Program-made: the position numbers and the translations under genes
The notes under the pieces: model-generated
Database searches by the model: none
What the model was told of the DNA's origin: nothing
Seen by the model: the letters and a program-made list of their open reading frames with translations, nothing else
Shown: piece after piece, positions 17,218-25,926 of the stretch
How the letters are laid out: every line of letters begins with the position of its first letter
Numbering within the stretch: position 1 is the first letter of the stretch
Assembly (NCBI RefSeq): GCF_001613445.1
Contig: NZ_BDCJ01000003.1
Span: forward strand, 124,001-188,000
Reading direction: 5' to 3'
DNA length: 64,000 nucleotides
DNA from: Nocardia grenadensis NBRC 108939
GTDB lineage: Bacteria; Actinomycetota; Actinomycetes; Mycobacteriales; Mycobacteriaceae

Positions 17218-18141
17218 ATGGGCGCGCGTCAGGCCGATCTGCCCGAGACCGTCGAATTCCGGTTACCGCACCTGTCGATGACCGCACTCGCCTGGGGCGA
17301 TCCGGGGGGCCGACTCGCCCTGTGTCTGCACGGTTTTCCCGACAGCGCCTGGACCTGGCGTCATCTCGGCCCCACTTTCGCCGACCGCGGATTCCGGGTG
17401 GTGGCACCGTTCACCCGGGGTTACGCGCCGACCGCGGTGCCGGAGGACGGCGACTATCATCTGGGAGCGCTCGCCTACGACGCGCTCGCGCTGTATCGCG
17501 CACTCGGCGCCCCCGCGGACGCCGTGCTGATCGGTCACGACTGGGGCGCACTCACCACGAACACCATTGCGGCCCAATCGGATTGCCCGTTCCACCGGGT
17601 AGCGTCGCTCGCGGTCCCGCCGGTTCCGGCCCTGCGCCCACGCCGGGACGCCGGCGTGGGCGCGTACCTGCGGCAGCTACGGTTCAGCTGGTACATCCTG
17701 TTCAACCAGCTACCGGGCCTCTCCGAGCGCTCGCTCGATCGGCTGATACCTCGGTTGTGGCACGACTGGTCACCGGGGTACGAGGCCGAAACGGATATCG
17801 CCCATACCCTGGCCGCGCTCCCGACCGCCGCCCACCGGACCGCGGCCCTGTCCTACTATCGCGCGTTCGTCCGGGTCGCCGGGAAGCCGGCCGACCGCTA
17901 CGCCGGCCTCCACCGGCACTGGGACGGCGCGCCGCGCGTTCCCATGAAGTATCTGCACGGTGACGCCGACACCACTGTGCACCCGGCATTCACCGCCGGG
18001 GTGGCCCAGGTTCTGGCACCGACGGGCGGAAGCGCCGTGACCGTACCCGGAGCCGGGCATTTCCTGCATCTGGAACAGCCCGCACGAGTGGCGGAGCTGC
18101 TGCTGGCCTTCTTCGCGGACGGCACGGCGCGCGGGGTCTGA
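17218..18141 (+). CDS. Alpha/beta hydrolase, epoxide-hydrolase-like
   Basis: A 307-residue alpha/beta-hydrolase fold enzyme. The oxyanion motif CLHGFPDSAWTW and the nucleophile elbow LIGHDWGAL, with Asp rather than Ser at the nucleophile, are characteristic of epoxide hydrolases and haloalkane dehalogenases. The catalytic His lies in PGAGHFLHLEQP, and a lid region spans about residues 135-230. The predicted reaction is hydrolysis of an epoxide or similar substrate through an alkyl-enzyme ester. It is transcribed alone, divergent from lsr2. Confidence 0.85.
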   Translation: MGARQADLPETVEFRLPHLSMTALAWGDPGGRLALCLHGFPDSAWTWRHLGPTFADRGFRVVAPFTRGYAPTAVPEDGDYHLGALAYDALALYRALGAPADAVLIGHDWGALTTNTIAAQSDCPFHRVASLAVPPVPALRPRRDAGVGAYLRQLRFSWYILFNQLPGLSERSLDRLIPRLWHDWSPGYEAETDIAHTLAALPTAAHRTAALSYYRAFVRVAGKPADRYAGLHRHWDGAPRVPMKYLHGDADTTVHPAFTAGVAQVLAPTGGSAVTVPGAGHFLHLEQPARVAELLLAFFADGTARGV

Positions 18142-18294
18142 TTTGATCTCCGGGGCCCGAATGTGATTATTCGCTGCGGGGCCTACCGGAGCGCCCACTC
18201 CGGTGCGATTCCGCCGCTCGCTCCGCTATGGTTCCGGTCACATACGAGATATTCCCGCTTCCGCAACTATTACGGACGCCCATATGATCGCGCG

Positions 18295-18777
18295 GTGGCA
18301 AATGAGTCGGAGACGAGCACTCTCATCGAGCACTTCGTGCTCGCCGTCTGCGACCCCGGACGGTGGCAAGGCGTCGATCGGCTCGCCGAACTCGACCTGA
18401 CCCTCTCGCAGGCCCGGGTGCTGTTCACTGTTGTCCGTCGCCACGAGCCACAACCGATCCACACCATCGCGGGCGAACTCGGCCTGTCGATGACCGCGGC
18501 CGGCCGCAATGTCGACCGGCTGGTACGCCTCGGGCTGCTCACCAGGCAGGAAAGCCCGACCGACCGCCGGGTCAAGCTCGTCGGTCCCACCGAACACGGG
18601 CAACGGCTCACCTGGGATCAGATCGCCGTCCACCGCGCGACGATCGATACGGTCGTCCACCGCTTGCCCGAGGCTTTACGGGAGGACCTGGGACGGGTCC
18701 TCAACGCCGTGCTCGAGTCCGGGGCCATACACAACGTCGTGGCGTGCCCCCCCGCATCGTCAGGAGACAATTCGTGA
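18295..18777 (+). CDS. MarR family transcriptional regulator
   Basis: A 160-residue winged-helix regulator. The DNA-binding part is LTLSQARVLFTVV...PIHTIAGELGLSMTAAGRNVDRLVRLGLLTRQESPTDRRVKLVGPTEHG; flanking helices form the dimer interface. GTG at 18295 is chosen because it gives a normal N-terminus; the frame is open upstream. Its TGA overlaps the GTG of the efflux-pump gene (GTGA), so the regulator and transporter are co-translated. That is typical of MarR repressors that respond to the exported compound. Confidence 0.88.
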   Translation: MANESETSTLIEHFVLAVCDPGRWQGVDRLAELDLTLSQARVLFTVVRRHEPQPIHTIAGELGLSMTAAGRNVDRLVRLGLLTRQESPTDRRVKLVGPTEHGQRLTWDQIAVHRATIDTVVHRLPEALREDLGRVLNAVLESGAIHNVVACPPASSGDNS

Positions 18778-20348
18778 ACGCAAGCCCAGCCCCCGCGACC
18801 AACGCGGGGGCTTCGGACAGAATCGACGCATCGGTCCTGAAACTGGCCGGTGTCGTGGTTCTCGGCGCCATCATGTCCATCCTGGACATCACGGTGGTGA
18901 ACGTCGCGATGCCGACGTTCCAAACCGAATTCGACGTCGCCAACTACTCGACGGTGGCCTGGACGGTCACGGCCTACACGCTCGCGCTCGCCACCGTGAT
19001 CCCGCTGACCGGCTGGGCCGCCGACCGTTTCGGTACCAAACGGCTCTATATGACCGCCCTGGTGCTGTTCACCCTGGGTTCGGTGCTGTGCGCGCTGTCC
19101 TGGAACATCGGCGCGCTCATCGGGTTCCGGGTGATCCAGGGCCTGGGCGGCGGCATGCTCATGCCGCTGGGTATGACCATCATGACCAAAGCCGCGGGGC
19201 CGGAGCGGATGGGCCGGTTGATGGCCATCCTGGGTGTACCCATGCTGCTCGGCCCGATCCTGGGCCCGATCCTCGGCGGCTGGCTCATCGAGGACGCCTC
19301 CTGGCATTGGATCTTCCTGATCAACCTGCCGCTCGGCGTGATCGCGCTCGTCTACGCCTGGTTCATCCTCCCCAAGGACGAGCCGCGCGCCGGGGAGTCC
19401 TTCGATTTCGTGGGCATGCTGATGCTGTCGCCGGGTCTCGCGCTGTTCCTGTACGGCATCTCCTCCATCCCGGAAGAGGGGACCGTCGCCACGCCGAAGG
19501 TGTGGGCGACCATGCTGGTCGGCGGGGCGCTGGTGGTCGCGTTCGTGTTCTACTCGTTCAAGCCCAAGAATCCGCTGCTGGATCTGCGGCTGTTCCAGAA
19601 TCGCGACCTGACCGTCGCCACGGTCACGATGTTCTTGTTCGCCGCCTCCTTCTTCGGCGGGCTGCTGCTGATCCCCACCTACTTCCAGCAGGTGCGGGGC
19701 GAAAGCGCGCTGCTGGCCGGACTGCTGGTCGCGCCGCAGGGCATCGGGTCGCTGCTCACCATGCCGATCGCCGGCATGCTGGTGGACAAGATGCCCGTCG
19801 GCCGGGTGGTTCCGGTGGGTCTGGCGATTCTCACCGCGACCATGTTCGGGCTCACCCAGATCGAGGCCGACAGCTCCTACTTCTATGTGCTCGGCGTGCT
19901 GTTCGTCATGGGTCTCGGCATGGGACTGACCATGATGCCGCTGATGACGGCCGCGTTGCGCACGCTGAACGAGGCGCAGGTAGCACGCGGCTCCACGCTG
20001 CTGAACATCATTCAGCAGATCGCCAGTTCGGTGGGTGTCGCGGTGATCTCGGTGGTACTGACCAACCGGATGCAGAACTCCGAGGCAGTATCGGCCGGGC
20101 AGGCGATGATGGAGGCCCAGCGCACCGGTGAACAGCCCGATCCGTCGGTGCTGCAGTACATCGCGAGCCTCGGCGACAAGTTCGAAACGGTCATGCTCGG
20201 GGAGATGTCGGACGCCTACGCCGGCAGCTTCTGGGTGGCGTTCGCGCTGTGCCTGGTCACCCTCGGCTTCTCCGTCCTCCTTCCGCGCAAGGCGAGCGCG
20301 GTGGCGAAGTCCGATTCCGATACACCGGCCCCGGTGCTCATGCACTGA
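18774..20348 (+). CDS. DHA2 family MFS multidrug efflux transporter (14 TM, EmrB/QacA type)
   Basis: A 524-residue proton-driven exporter. The GTG at 18774 has AGGAG upstream and overlaps the MarR stop. Helix 1 carries the DHA2 motif MSILDITVVNVAMPTF with the conserved Asp; motif A is GWAADRFGTKRLYM; motif C is GVPMLLGPILGPILGGWL; fourteen hydrophobic segments are countable to about residue 505. Substrates could be antibiotics, dyes or a secreted metabolite; the sequence does not say. It forms a two-gene unit with the MarR regulator. Confidence 0.92.
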   Translation: MNASPAPATNAGASDRIDASVLKLAGVVVLGAIMSILDITVVNVAMPTFQTEFDVANYSTVAWTVTAYTLALATVIPLTGWAADRFGTKRLYMTALVLFTLGSVLCALSWNIGALIGFRVIQGLGGGMLMPLGMTIMTKAAGPERMGRLMAILGVPMLLGPILGPILGGWLIEDASWHWIFLINLPLGVIALVYAWFILPKDEPRAGESFDFVGMLMLSPGLALFLYGISSIPEEGTVATPKVWATMLVGGALVVAFVFYSFKPKNPLLDLRLFQNRDLTVATVTMFLFAASFFGGLLLIPTYFQQVRGESALLAGLLVAPQGIGSLLTMPIAGMLVDKMPVGRVVPVGLAILTATMFGLTQIEADSSYFYVLGVLFVMGLGMGLTMMPLMTAALRTLNEAQVARGSTLLNIIQQIASSVGVAVISVVLTNRMQNSEAVSAGQAMMEAQRTGEQPDPSVLQYIASLGDKFETVMLGEMSDAYAGSFWVAFALCLVTLGFSVLLPRKASAVAKSDSDTPAPVLMH

Positions 20349-20370
20349 TCTCCCGGTGCTCCGGACCCGC

Positions 20371-20407
20371 ACCGCCCGCCCCGAACCACCCGGTTCAGGC
20401 GGGCGGT
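20371..20407. terminator. Long bidirectional hairpin between convergent efflux pump and lipase genes
   Basis: A perfect 10-bp outer stem (ACCGCCCGCC / GGCGGGCGGT) encloses an inner 5-bp stem (GAACC / GGTTC). The lipase stop codon lies inside the loop side. No T-tract. Confidence 0.65.
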
Positions 20408-21582
20408 TGCGTTTTCCGGAACCAGTCGAGAATCCGCGGGAGGGCCTCCCGGATGGTGGCGCCGTGGTCGATATCGCCGAGGTCGATCAGTTCGGCGGAG
20501 GCACCCAGTTCGGCTTTGGTACAGCGCAGTGAGTTCTCGAAGGGGACACTGCGGTCCCCGGGGGCGGCGAACAACCGGACCGGTACCTTCGCGGTCCAAT
20601 CGCACACGGTATCGCTGTCGGCCATGGCCCGCAGGGCGGCGCCGGTGGGGTTACGTGCCAGTTCCAGGTATTGCGGGGTCAGCAATTTCTGCGGGGTGTC
20701 CGGAAGCCCGGAGGACACGGCCAGCAGATCATGACGGCCGTCGAAGAGTCCGTCGATCCGCTGCGCGTAGGGCTGCTGGAACACCTCGGCCGGATCGTCG
20801 TAGAGGTGGTAGATCCGGTTCATCGCGGTGATCCAGTAACCCAGGTACAGCACCGCCCGCCGGCCCTCCACCCGGCCGTCCAGCGCGGCCGGGGCCTGGA
20901 CCTCCTGTACGGCGTAGGCGCCGCTCACCGCGGCGACCGCGGCCGGGGCGAAACCCTCGACCGCTCCGTCGTTCAGCTCCCGGGCGAGCGCCAGGGCAGC
21001 TTGGGCGCCCTGGGAGAACCCGGTTACCAGCACGCCCGGGTCCAGATCGCGGCCCTGGTCGGCGAGTAGCGAACGGGTCGCCGAGAGCAGATCCGCCGAG
21101 GCGGAGGCCTCGGTGGGGGCGTGAGCGTAGGGATGGAAACCGGGGCCCTCCCCGAGACCCAGATAGTCCGGGGCGACCGCCGCGTAGCCGGCGGCGGCGA
21201 ACTGGACGGTGCGGGCCCGTTCGGTCTCGCCGTCCGCCGACGGTGCTTCGTCGCGGCGCACCGTGGTTCCGTGCGCGTAGGAAACCACACGCAACCGCCG
21301 CACGCCGGTATCCGGGACCACCACCAGTCCGCTGGCGGTGATGGGCGTCCCGTCGGCCGCGACTGTTTCGTACACGACCCGGTGGGCACGGACACCGTTC
21401 GCCCCGGCCACCGGGTATTCCCACTCGGCGAGATAGTCATCGGTCTCGGCGGCGGTCATCTCGAAGACGGGCGCCACCGAGACGACGCGGCCGCGCTCGG
21501 GCCGGTCGGCGTCGTCACGCGCGCCGCACGCGGCCACGAGCAGGCACAGTGCACTCGCCATCGACACAAGCGCCCGGCGCAT
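20395..21582 (-). CDS. Secreted lipase/esterase lipoprotein (alpha/beta hydrolase)
   Basis: A 395-residue exported enzyme. A short signal (MRRALVSMASALCLLVAACG) ends in a lipobox with Cys19. The mature part resembles the secretory lipase (LIP) group: YAHGTTVRRDEAPS near the oxyanion hole, the nucleophile elbow VTGFSQGAQAAL, an Asp in a C-terminal strand (LFAAPGDRSVPFENS) and a His near the end (GDIDHGATI). It likely cleaves acyl esters at the cell surface. ATG at 21582 is preferred (GAAGG upstream); a GTG six bases earlier is possible. Confidence 0.85.
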   Translation of the reverse strand: MRRALVSMASALCLLVAACGARDDADRPERGRVVSVAPVFEMTAAETDDYLAEWEYPVAGANGVRAHRVVYETVAADGTPITASGLVVVPDTGVRRLRVVSYAHGTTVRRDEAPSADGETERARTVQFAAAGYAAVAPDYLGLGEGPGFHPYAHAPTEASASADLLSATRSLLADQGRDLDPGVLVTGFSQGAQAALALARELNDGAVEGFAPAAVAAVSGAYAVQEVQAPAALDGRVEGRRAVLYLGYWITAMNRIYHLYDDPAEVFQQPYAQRIDGLFDGRHDLLAVSSGLPDTPQKLLTPQYLELARNPTGAALRAMADSDTVCDWTAKVPVRLFAAPGDRSVPFENSLRCTKAELGASAELIDLGDIDHGATIREALPRILDWFRKTQPPA

Positions 21583-21790
21583 CGTCACCTTCGTTCTCCC
21601 GGCTGTGGTCCCGACCCGATCGGGCCTCACCGTAGCCGATCATCCCGGTGGCCGGCCCGAGGCCGGGCGAGCATCGCGGACCGGCCGGCCCGCGCTCGGC
21701 GGAGCCCTGCGGGTTCGTGCGCCGCGGACAACGGCCGGGCGCTCGGATCGGGGACGAAACAACTCCGGGACCACCGACGATGACAGAGAC

Positions 21791-22015
21791 GTGAACCCCG
21801 AAGTACTACCGCCGGCCGAGCGGCGGGACATGGTGCGACGCCTGATCGCGCTCTGTCATATCGTCAACGATCTCGTCGAGATCACCGCAGCCCCGGCAGC
21901 CGACGGCGGGCCGGACCCGGTGGCGCTCCATGAGCACGCCCAGCTGATCCAGACCGTGGTCCGCGATGTCGTGGTCGATCTGGTGGCGAACGGCCGGCAG
22001 TCGGACGCCGCCTGA
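21791..22015 (+). CDS. Small hypothetical protein (74 aa)
   Basis: A 74-residue helical, acidic protein beginning at GTG 21791 (VNPEVLPPAERRDMVRRL). The composition and the regular hydrophobic spacing (LIALCHIVNDLVEIT, LIQTVVRDVVVDLV) look protein-like. The ribosome binding site is weak. No known domain recognised. Divergent from the lipase gene. Confidence 0.5.
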   Translation: MNPEVLPPAERRDMVRRLIALCHIVNDLVEITAAPAADGGPDPVALHEHAQLIQTVVRDVVVDLVANGRQSDAA

Positions 22016-22086
22016 CCAGAAATCGCACCGGCCACCGCCGATTCGCGGCATGTTCCCAGTGGTGGACGCAGAATTACACTGGGTTG

Positions 22087-23058
22087 ATGGTCAAACCGAG
22101 CCCGTGGGGAGCGAGCGGAGGTGACGGCGACACCGCGTCGAATACGGTTCGCACCGCGACAGCGGAGCCGGGCCCGTCTGCATCCGCCGGTGCCCGATCG
22201 GAGGTCTGGGAACGACGCCGGACCCTCGCCCGGTCCGGACTGCGGCGCGTGGCCGAACACGCCGAGGATATCCGCACCGCGCCGGCGATGAGCGGCAAAT
22301 GGGGATATGTGATCACCGCTCTGGGCGGCGTCATCGTCTTCATCCTCATGTTCAAGCACTGGATGGTCGCGCACGGACCGGACGGTATGGCCGCGGCGAC
22401 GCCGTTCGGCCAAGTCGACTCGACCACTCGGTATCTGACGGTCTGGTCCGCGCAGGGCACACCACCCGCCGCGGATCTCACCGGTTCGTGGGCGGTCGCC
22501 TCGAGCAGCATGATCGCGCTGACCATCGCCGCGATCGCCATCCATATCGCGACCAACTCCGAACGTTTCGCCCGTATCGCCACCGGCGGGGCGGTGCTCA
22601 CCGCGCTGCTGGTGATCGCGAACATGCTCTATCTGACCGCCCGGCAGAAACAGCTCAAGACTATGACGATCCGCCGCTGGGACCTCGGTGGTCAGGTGGG
22701 TTCCTGGATCAACTGGGCTGTCAACGACGGGTCGAAACCGGTCGCCGGTCTGAACGAAGTGGAGTACGTCGCCAGCGGTACCATCACCACCGCCGCCATC
22801 GCGGCGGTGATCATCGCGGTGGGATCGGCGGTGATCGCCGTCGCGACCATGCCGCGTACCGCCACCGGGCCGCGGATGCCCTGGCGGGTCACCGTATCCC
22901 GCGAGACGGCGTCGAATTATACGGCCGAGCCCGCGGCGACTCCCCTGGCCGCTCCGGCGGCGGAACCCGCCACTGCGTCCCCTCCGGTCTCGAGTGCGGC
23001 CCCGGACATCGGGCCCGATCCGAGCACTGCCGCAGATCCCGGGCCCGCCAAGAGTTGA
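22087..23058 (+). CDS. Hypothetical membrane protein (about four transmembrane segments)
   Basis: A 323-residue protein. Residues 1-70 are hydrophilic and partly charged; hydrophobic segments follow at roughly 73-92 (GYVITALGGVIVFILMF), 135-155, 163-183 and 230-255. A disordered Ala/Pro-rich tail takes up the last ~55 residues. The extracytoplasmic segments contain Thr/Trp-rich stretches. I do not recognise the family; similar proteins occur in nocardiae and mycobacteria as conserved membrane proteins. A TTG directly before the ATG is a possible alternative start. Confidence 0.7.
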   Translation: MVKPSPWGASGGDGDTASNTVRTATAEPGPSASAGARSEVWERRRTLARSGLRRVAEHAEDIRTAPAMSGKWGYVITALGGVIVFILMFKHWMVAHGPDGMAAATPFGQVDSTTRYLTVWSAQGTPPAADLTGSWAVASSSMIALTIAAIAIHIATNSERFARIATGGAVLTALLVIANMLYLTARQKQLKTMTIRRWDLGGQVGSWINWAVNDGSKPVAGLNEVEYVASGTITTAAIAAVIIAVGSAVIAVATMPRTATGPRMPWRVTVSRETASNYTAEPAATPLAAPAAEPATASPPVSSAAPDIGPDPSTAADPGPAKS

Positions 23059-23347
23059 CGCGGGTCCGGCGCCGGTCGGTCCTCGGCTCCGGATCGATGT
23101 GGCCGTCGGCGGTCCGGGTACGACCGGCGCGGCCGTCCTGGATTTCCGGGCGCCTCGGCCGTGTACAGCGCACGCATCGCCGTCTCCACTGCTCGTATCA
23201 CGCAGGGCTGTCGATACCGCGGCAGCGAATGCCCCGAAACCGTGCGCCGTGTAGTGTCGCGCGCGGTGCCGGATCAGTTGCGGCACAGGGGAAAGTCCTG
23301 AGTATTATCCGGCGGCCCCCCAGTCGGCTCGAGCGATCGCGAGGCAT

Positions 23348-23740
23348 ATGTTCCCTGACCAGATCTCCACCCATTACCCCGTCTCCCCCATCCCCGACGA
23401 CGTCTACGGCCGTGGGGCGCCCATTCCCGCGCCCCGGGAGCCCGATCTGGTGATCACGGCACTGCTGTGGTTCCTGCTCGCGACGCTGGCGATCGTCTCG
23501 GTGGTGATCTCCCCCTGGTTCCTGCTCGCCACTGGGGTGTGCGAAGGGCGTGCGGACTGCAGCGCCGATCCGAGCACGGGTAACTGGATCATCGTCCTCG
23601 GCGGCTGCTTCGGCTTCCTGATCGGCGCGGCCACCACTGTCAATGCCGCGCGTAGCGGCCGGGCACTGTACCCCGGCGCACTGCTCGGGTTGGTCCTGGT
23701 ACTCGCCGCCTGGCTGGCGGGTTCACTGTTGATGGGCTGA
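23348..23740 (+). CDS. Small hypothetical membrane protein (130 aa)
   Basis: A three-helix membrane protein: helix 1 at about residues 35-60, helix 2 at about 80-100 and helix 3 at about 108-128. The loop between helices 1 and 2 has two cysteines (VCEGRADCSAD), possibly a disulfide outside the cell. The N-terminal 30 residues are Pro-rich. Family not recognised. It ends at a strong hairpin shared with the convergent SRPBCC gene. The 289-bp gap before it shows nothing further. Confidence 0.65.
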   Translation: MFPDQISTHYPVSPIPDDVYGRGAPIPAPREPDLVITALLWFLLATLAIVSVVISPWFLLATGVCEGRADCSADPSTGNWIIVLGGCFGFLIGAATTVNAARSGRALYPGALLGLVLVLAAWLAGSLLMG

Positions 23741-23749
23741 GCGGGCGAC

Positions 23750-23784
23750 GAGCCGCGGGCACCGGAAAGCGATGCCCGCGGCTC
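23750..23784. terminator. Bidirectional hairpin between convergent genes
   Basis: A perfect 12-bp stem (GAGCCGCGGGCA / TGCCCGCGGCTC) with an 11-base loop fills the 50-bp gap between the small membrane protein and SRPBCC genes. Confidence 0.75.
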
Positions 23785-23790
23785 GACCGC

Positions 23791-24300
23791 TCACGATGGC
23801 GCGGTCGCGAAGCGCTGATCGGTATAGCGGCGCAGGTTCGCCAGGAAACGCCGGAACGCCAGATTCATCACCGGGGTGGCCAGGAACGCGGTGAACCGGG
23901 CGGGACCGGCCAGTCTCTGGGCCAGCGTCCAGGTGAGCCGGCAACCCTCGGGGGTCTCCACGATGCGGTAATCCTCGGCGAACGCCGCCAGCGCACCGGT
24001 GGAGCTGCTGTTGAAACGGAATGCCATCCGGGTGTTCGGCTCCCAGACCAGGAACTCCTCGTCGCCGACGATCCCGCCACGCATATCGACCACCCGGGTG
24101 GTACCGACGCCCCGGGGTTCGGGAGTGGTCCAGGTGACCTTGGTGATCACGCTCGCCCAGTGCGGCCAGGATTCGGCGTCGGCCAGCACTTCGAACAGTT
24201 GAACCGGTGTGATCGCGAGATCCACACTGTTGCTGAACCGCAAGGGAGCGTTGTCGATGAATTCCAGACCGACGCGCTCACACGGATGCAGGGTGCTCAT
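23791..24300 (-). CDS. SRPBCC family (START-like) protein
   Basis: A 169-residue helix-grip protein with a large hydrophobic cavity. After a short lead, the fold begins at FSNSVDLAITPVQLFEVLADAESWPHWASVI, continues with WEPNTRMAFRFNSSSTGALAAFAEDYRIV and ends in a long C-terminal helix (FRRFLANLRRYTDQRF). This is the polyketide cyclase/dehydrase or lipid-transport subgroup. Ligand unknown. ATG at 24300 is used; the frame extends upstream without homology. Confidence 0.85.
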   Translation of the reverse strand: MSTLHPCERVGLEFIDNAPLRFSNSVDLAITPVQLFEVLADAESWPHWASVITKVTWTTPEPRGVGTTRVVDMRGGIVGDEEFLVWEPNTRMAFRFNSSSTGALAAFAEDYRIVETPEGCRLTWTLAQRLAGPARFTAFLATPVMNLAFRRFLANLRRYTDQRFATAPS

Positions 24301-24475
24301 CGCCGGCCACCGCCGTTTCCGCCCACCTGTTCCCGGTTGCTCATGCGCAGGATCCTCTCGTCGGTCGATACAGCCGCGCCCTCCCGGCTGTACACCGATG
24401 GTTACACCTGTCCAGCCATCTGTCCATAGGGCACGGTGGCGTGGGGCTCGGAAGTGGCAATCAAACTTGCTATGA

Positions 24476-24768
24476 TCACCCACCCCCGCCGGTGACCAGC
24501 TCCCAATCCACCTCCGGGGTGATCTCCGCGCGGAGCCGGGTGTTGTCGGCCGCGGCCGAGAAGCCCTGGAGCAGGACCCGGCCCGCGTCCACACCGGCGA
24601 ACGCCGGCTGAGCCGGATTCACCGAGGCAACTCCGGGTACCGCCGCGACCTGTCCGGCCAGGCCGGCGGGCACCAGCGGCCCGGTCGGGAACTGTGCCAT
24701 GGAGCCCGGCGTGACCCAGAAATCGGTGGCGGCCGGATTCTCGAAACTCGCCCCTACCGAATCGACTT
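24476..24768 (-). pseudogene. Remnant of an FtsX/MacB-type ABC transporter permease (periplasmic domain)
   Basis: A ~95-residue segment reads like the extracytoplasmic domain of actinobacterial ABC permeases: ATDFWVTPGSMAQFPTGPL, then a 'LAGQVAAVPGVASVNPAQPA' stretch and VLLQGFSAAADNTRLRAEIT. It has no start, no transmembrane helices and runs into a stop at 24476. Sequence to its right (24780-25000) changes reading frame repeatedly. It is best taken as debris of a larger permease gene. Confidence 0.5.
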
Positions 24769-25053
24769 CCGGTGGCCACCCGCGGCGGGCCGCCGGTGGG
24801 TGGGCCGAAGAACTCACCGCGGTCCGGGCCGTCCCGAAACGTGGCTTCCAGTTCGACGGGGGTGGCCCGCAGTACGGCCGAATCGTCGTACTCGAAGATT
24901 CGACGTCACCGACCTCGCATCCTATGCAGACCAGGCGGTCACCGCCGGCTCCGGCCAGGATTTCGTTCAGCACAATCCCAACCGTTGCCGGGCCCGGGTA
25001 CCCGCCGCTTGGATGGTCGAGTCCATACGGCCACGAGCATTCGGGAGCAGGCG

Positions 25054-25926
25054 TTGAAATTCCCACGAGTACTGGCGATACCGGCGTTGACCATCGCTGC
25101 GGCACTCGCCCTCACCGGCTGTGGTGGGGGTGACGCCGGCTCCGCGGATGTGGTGCGGATCGGTACCACCGAGAGCACTCCGGAATGGGACGTGTTCGAA
25201 CAGAAGGCCCGGGATGCGGGCATCACCCTGCAGATCACCAACTACTCCGACTACTCCCAGCCCAATATTGCCCTCACACAGGGGCAGATCGACGTCAATC
25301 TCTTCCAGCACCTGCAGTTCCTCGGCGAATACAATGTCGCCAACAATGCGGACCTGACCCCGATCGGGGCCACTCAGATCGTCCCGCTGGGCCTGTATTC
25401 GAAGAAACACCAGTCGGTCGCCGATATCCCCGCCGGCGGCCAGATCGCCATTCCCAACGACCCCTCCAACCAGGCGCGCGCACTGTTCGTCCTGGAGGCC
25501 GCAGGTCTGGTGAAACTGTCCTCCGACACCCGGGCGCCCTCCCCCGCCGATATCGACCGGGGTGCGTCCAAGGTGAAGGTGACCCCCGTCGACGCGGCGC
25601 AGACCGCGCTGTCACTGGCCTCGGTGGACGGCTCCATCATCAACAACACCTATCTCGAACGCTCCGGTGTCGATCCGCTCTCGGCCCTGTACAAGGACGA
25701 TCCGACAAGTCCCGGGGCCGAACCGTACATCAACGCATTCGTCACGCGGGCCGAGGACAAGTCCGACCCGACATACCAGCGGCTGGTCGAGATCTGGCAC
25801 GATCCCGAGGTCCAGCAGGCGGTTTCCGAATCCTCCAAGAGCACCTCGGTGGAGGTCCGGCGCAGCGGCCCCGAGCTCGAGCCCATTCTGCAGCGGGTCC
25901 AGCAGACGATCCGCGACGGGAAGTGA
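25054..25926 (+). CDS. metQ: Methionine ABC transporter substrate-binding lipoprotein
   Basis: A 290-residue NlpA/MetQ-family binding protein. TTG at 25054 with GGGAG upstream starts a signal ending in a lipobox (LTGC). The family core follows: VVRIGTTESTPEWDVFEQKARDAG, QPNIALTQGQIDVNLFQHLQFL, the IPNDPSNQARALFVLEAAGL motif and AQTALSLASVDGSIINNTYL. It captures methionine (or another amino acid of this family) outside the membrane. It is the first gene of metQ-metN-metI; its TGA overlaps the metN GTG. No S-box (SAM) riboswitch could be seen upstream. Confidence 0.92.
   Translation: MKFPRVLAIPALTIAAALALTGCGGGDAGSADVVRIGTTESTPEWDVFEQKARDAGITLQITNYSDYSQPNIALTQGQIDVNLFQHLQFLGEYNVANNADLTPIGATQIVPLGLYSKKHQSVADIPAGGQIAIPNDPSNQARALFVLEAAGLVKLSSDTRAPSPADIDRGASKVKVTPVDAAQTALSLASVDGSIINNTYLERSGVDPLSALYKDDPTSPGAEPYINAFVTRAEDKSDPTYQRLVEIWHDPEVQQAVSESSKSTSVEVRRSGPELEPILQRVQQTIRDGK

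Noticed and set aside
18618..20372. A 584-codon leftward open frame
   Set aside because: Antisense to the DHA2 transporter, with a His/Gln/Arg-rich translation.
24774..25053. SAM (S-box) or other riboswitch before metQ
   Set aside because: No S-box core or long paired leader was found; the region looks like gene debris.
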